A stretch of 64,000 bases of DNA from Bradyrhizobium lablabi (lineage in GTDB: Bacteria > Pseudomonadota > Alphaproteobacteria > Rhizobiales > Xanthobacteraceae), in contig NZ_JAFCJK010000004.1 of the NCBI RefSeq assembly GCF_018131005.1, forward strand, positions 372,001 to 436,000, given 5' to 3'. The translations under genes and the position numbers were made by a program. The notes beneath the pieces are model-generated. The model did not search any database, was not told the origin of the DNA, and saw nothing but the letters and a program-made list of their open reading frames with translations. Below, piece by piece: positions 61,934-64,000 of the stretch. The stretch's first letter is position 1; each line of letters opens with the position of its first letter.

Positions 61934-62118
61934 CTGGATACCGCGCGCTGCTGGTTCCGCAGGCAAATTGCTAGATTGTCAGGCAAATCACGGACTCGTG
62001 ATATCGCGTCGCAACATGTTTGTTGCGCCGCACCATTAAGTATGGCACAACGCATTCGCCCCGGGCCAATCCGGACGGGGTGAGCCCATAGCTCAAACCT
62101 GAGGATGGAGAGACCCGA
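61934..62118. promoter_or_regulatory. Phasin upstream region with PhaR-like motif
   Basis: 185 bp between the GNAT gene and the phasin start. GTTGCGCCGCACC at 62022-62034 contains the symmetrical TTGCGCCGCA, resembling the TGC...GCA sites to which the PHA-granule repressor PhaR/AniA binds before phasin genes. GGATGGAGAGACCCGA is the ribosome site. No clear -35/-10 pair was fixed. The assignment is from pattern only. Confidence 0.4.
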
Positions 62119-62595
62119 ATGACCACAGAGACCAATTCTGTGCTGAACAGCGTCAAGGAAGCCTTCGCGCCCGTCACCGAGGCGTTCACCAAGCTCCAGA
62201 ACATGGAAGTTCCGGAAGCCGCCCGTGATTTCGTGAAGAAGCAGGCCGAGACCGCCAAGGTGCGCGCCGCTGACTTGCATGCCGGTTCGGAGAAAGTGAC
62301 TGCCGTGATCGAGTCCGCTGTCGCGGGTTCGGTGACCGAAGCTGCGAAGATCAGCCGCAACATTCAGCAGGCGCTCTACCAGGACGCCGAGGCGTTCTTC
62401 TCCGGTATCGACCAGCTCGCTTCGGCGAAGTCGCTGAGCGAAGCCGCCCGGATCCAGTCGGATCTGGTCCGCGCGCGCGGCGAGGTGTTCGTCTCGCGGG
62501 CGAAGGCCACCACCGAGTATCTCGGCAAGCTCGTCGCTGACGGTGCGAAGACCGCGCAGGACAACTTCGCCAAGGTCTACGGCAAGACGGCCTGA
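62119..62595 (+). CDS. Phasin (polyhydroxyalkanoate granule-associated protein)
   Basis: 158 residues, almost entirely helical and lacking tryptophan and cysteine. The Phasin_2 pattern is present: FTKLQNMEVPEAARDFVKKQAETAKVRAADLHAGSEKVTAVIESAVAGSV, followed by a helical tail with ATTEYLGKLVADGAKTAQDN. Phasins coat PHA granules and keep them dispersed; they are made in large amounts. Being close to the PHA synthase genes supports this. It is followed by a strong terminator. Confidence 0.9.
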   Translation: MTTETNSVLNSVKEAFAPVTEAFTKLQNMEVPEAARDFVKKQAETAKVRAADLHAGSEKVTAVIESAVAGSVTEAAKISRNIQQALYQDAEAFFSGIDQLASAKSLSEAARIQSDLVRARGEVFVSRAKATTEYLGKLVADGAKTAQDNFAKVYGKTA

Positions 62596-62623
62596 TCGCG
62601 CCGGTACCAAATTGCGCTTTTCC

Positions 62624-62654
62624 AAGGCCCGCCGGTTTGCGGGCCTTCTTTTTT
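62624..62654 (+). terminator. Strong Rho-independent terminator after the phasin gene
   Basis: AAGGCCCGC (62624-62632) pairs with GCGGGCCTT (62639-62647) around a 6-base loop, followed by CTTTTTT. It lies 29 bp after the phasin stop. Confidence 0.93.
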
Positions 62655-62672
62655 GAGCGGGCTCCGATACAT

Positions 62673-62777
62673 CCCCTCATGGTGAGGAGGCGCCCTTGCG
62701 CCGTCTCGGACCATGAGGGCACGATACGGGCCTCATCCTTCGAGACGCGGCGCGGCGCCGTTCCTTCGGGATGAGGG
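62673..62777. repeat. Palindromic intergenic repeat of the CCTCATGGTGAGG family
   Basis: Starts CCCCTCATGGTGAGGAGG and ends TTCCTTCGGGATGAGGG, with inner segments CGTCTCGGACCATGAGGGC and CATCCTTCGAGACG. Related elements lie at 8468-8508 and 36131-36236. It lies between the phasin terminator and the DUF445 gene. Confidence 0.78.
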
Positions 62778-62800
62778 TCGTCGTTCAATCGAAAGTCGCC

Positions 62801-64000
62801 ATGACCCTTCCCGCCACCTTCGTCGTGACCGCTGCCGACGCAGAACGCGCAGCCGAGCTGCGTCGCGTGAAGTGGCTGGCGACGGGCGTGCTCGCTGCAA
62901 CCTTCGTCATCTTCATCGTCGCCAGGTCGCTGTTGCCGGTGCATCCGGCCTTCGGCTTTATCGCCGCCTTTGCGGAAGCCGCAACCATCGGCGGGCTCGC
63001 CGACTGGTACGCCGTCGTCGCGCTGTTCAAGCGGCCGCTCGGCCTGCCGATCCCGCACACGGCGATCATCCAGAGCAACCAGCAGCGCATCGCCGAGAAG
63101 CTCGGCGAATTCATCGAAAACAATTTCCTGGAGGCCGGACCGGTCGAGGCCAAGCTGCGCCAGATCGACTTCGGCAGTTTCATCGCCGAGTGGCTGCGCG
63201 ATCGCAAACGCGCCGAGGACCTCGCCCGCTTCGTGTTGCGCATGCTGCCGGAAGCGTTCGCGGCCACCGAGACGTCCGGCCTGCTGAAGTTCATCAACCG
63301 CCGCGTCACCGCACAGATACTGTCGATCGATCTTGCGCCGATCGCCGCCGGCGCGCTGCGCGGCTTCGTGCAGGAAGGCAAGCATGAGGGCCTGCTCGAC
63401 GACATACTGCGCGTGATGCACCAGACGCTGACGCGGCAGGAGACCATGGCCGTGATCCGTGACAAGGTCCGCGCCGAAATGCCGACGCTGCTCAAGCTCT
63501 ATCGCGCCGACAAGTTCGTGGTGAACCGCATCATCGCCTCGGCCACGAAATTCTTCGAGGAGGTGCGCAATGATCCGGAGCATCCGTTCCGTGGTGAATT
63601 CGACCGGATGCTGCTCTCCTTCGTCGAACGGCTCGGCGGCGACAAGGCGTTCGCTGATCGCATCAACGGCCTGAAGCGTGATCTGCTGGCGCGGCCCGAG
63701 CTCGCCAATCTCGGGCGCGCCATCTGGTCGAATGTGAAGGACTTCATCGAGCGCAGCGCGTCGGGCGAGTCGCAGGTTCTGCAGCAGCAACTCGCGCGGA
63801 TGTTTGTCGAGGCTGGCGAAGCGCTCGCCGGCGATGCCGAGCTGCGCGGCGAAATCAACCAGGGCCTCGTCGCGATCCTGCGCACGGTCGTGGCAGAACA
63901 GAAGAGCGGGGTCTCGACCTTCATCGCCGACCAGATGAAGGCCTGGGACATGGAGCAGTTGTTGCAGCTCATCGAGGTCAATGTCGGCAAGGACCTGCAA
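62801..64000 (+). CDS. DUF445-family membrane protein (5' part, cut by window edge)
   Basis: The first 400 codons are present and the frame is open at 64000. Translation from ATG 62801 gives one hydrophobic segment (about 25-45) and a second stretch FGFIAAFAEAATIGGLADWYAVVALFKRPLGLPIPHTAII that is the hallmark of DUF445 (YjiN-like) proteins. The remainder is a long, mostly helical region with EFIENNFLEAGPVEAKL. Function unknown. Full-length members are about 420-430 residues, so roughly 25-30 residues are missing here. No strong ribosome site precedes the ATG, and an in-frame ATG at 62771 lies in the repeat. Confidence 0.87.
   Translation, partial: MTLPATFVVTAADAERAAELRRVKWLATGVLAATFVIFIVARSLLPVHPAFGFIAAFAEAATIGGLADWYAVVALFKRPLGLPIPHTAIIQSNQQRIAEKLGEFIENNFLEAGPVEAKLRQIDFGSFIAEWLRDRKRAEDLARFVLRMLPEAFAATETSGLLKFINRRVTAQILSIDLAPIAAGALRGFVQEGKHEGLLDDILRVMHQTLTRQETMAVIRDKVRAEMPTLLKLYRADKFVVNRIIASATKFFEEVRNDPEHPFRGEFDRMLLSFVERLGGDKAFADRINGLKRDLLARPELANLGRAIWSNVKDFIERSASGESQVLQQQLARMFVEAGEALAGDAELRGEINQGLVAILRTVVAEQKSGVSTFIADQMKAWDMEQLLQLIEVNVGKDLQ

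Noticed and set aside
61974-61982. ATTGTCAGG upstream of the phasin gene as another GntR site
   Set aside because: Only the first seven bases match ATTGTCAAT, and the location has no functional link to sugar-acid genes. It also shows that partial matches, such as the one at 3864, occur by chance.

Overview
This window is chromosomal DNA of a GC-rich alphaproteobacterium, most likely Bradyrhizobium or a close relative in the Nitrobacteraceae. The grounds are a subclass B3 metallo-beta-lactamase that resembles BJP-1 of Bradyrhizobium along its whole length, several families of short palindromic intergenic repeats of the kind scattered through Bradyrhizobium and Rhodopseudomonas chromosomes, and the gene mix: TRAP and oligopeptide ABC uptake, P450s, polyhydroxyalkanoate genes and WS/DGAT. 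These identifications rest on family recognition by eye; no database search was run. I saw no rRNA, tRNA, CRISPR array, transposase or phage gene.

Layout. 1-2.8 kb: the tail of a thiamine-dependent E1/transketolase-type enzyme, an aldehyde dehydrogenase and the B3 beta-lactamase. 2.8-10.5 kb: a sugar-acid catabolic locus with an SMP-30 lactonase, a uronate-dehydrogenase-like SDR, a GntR/FCD regulator, an IlvD/Edd-type dehydratase and a DctPQM TRAP transporter; the motif ATTG(A/T)CAAT before the dehydratase and before dctP is the probable operator. 10.5-15.8 kb: enoyl-CoA hydratase, ferredoxin reductase, two PfkB sugar kinases and a VOC protein. 15.95-16.4 kb: a non-coding dispersed repeat with a nested stem-loop.

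16.5-25.1 kb: a TetR regulator followed by an NMT1-type ABC importer and four tightly linked enzymes (enolase superfamily, Gfo/Idh/MocA oxidoreductase, DUF993 aldolase-like protein, EDHE-type TIM-barrel isomerase). This looks like an uncharacterised catabolic pathway and is my best candidate for something new. 25-30 kb: a potassium channel, ornithine aminotransferase, and a P450 divergent from a split two-subunit ThDP enzyme. 30-35.2 kb: a TetR-MFP-RND efflux operon with a palindromic operator over a possibly leaderless promoter.

36.3-50 kb: one 12-gene minus-strand operon holding two complete Opp/Dpp-type ABC importers on either side of gamma-glutamyltranspeptidase and a DUF1028 Ntn-hydrolase-like protein, with a D-amino-acid dehydrogenase-like gene divergent at its head. 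This suggests scavenging of gamma-glutamyl or other modified peptides. 51.6-62.6 kb: a lipid and storage block with a DUF6489 protein, alpha/beta hydrolases, WS/DGAT, an epoxide-hydrolase-like enzyme, a self-sufficient CYP102-type P450-reductase fusion, a class III-like PHA synthase with a very short PhaE-like partner, a GNAT protein and a phasin. A DUF445 membrane protein runs off the right edge.
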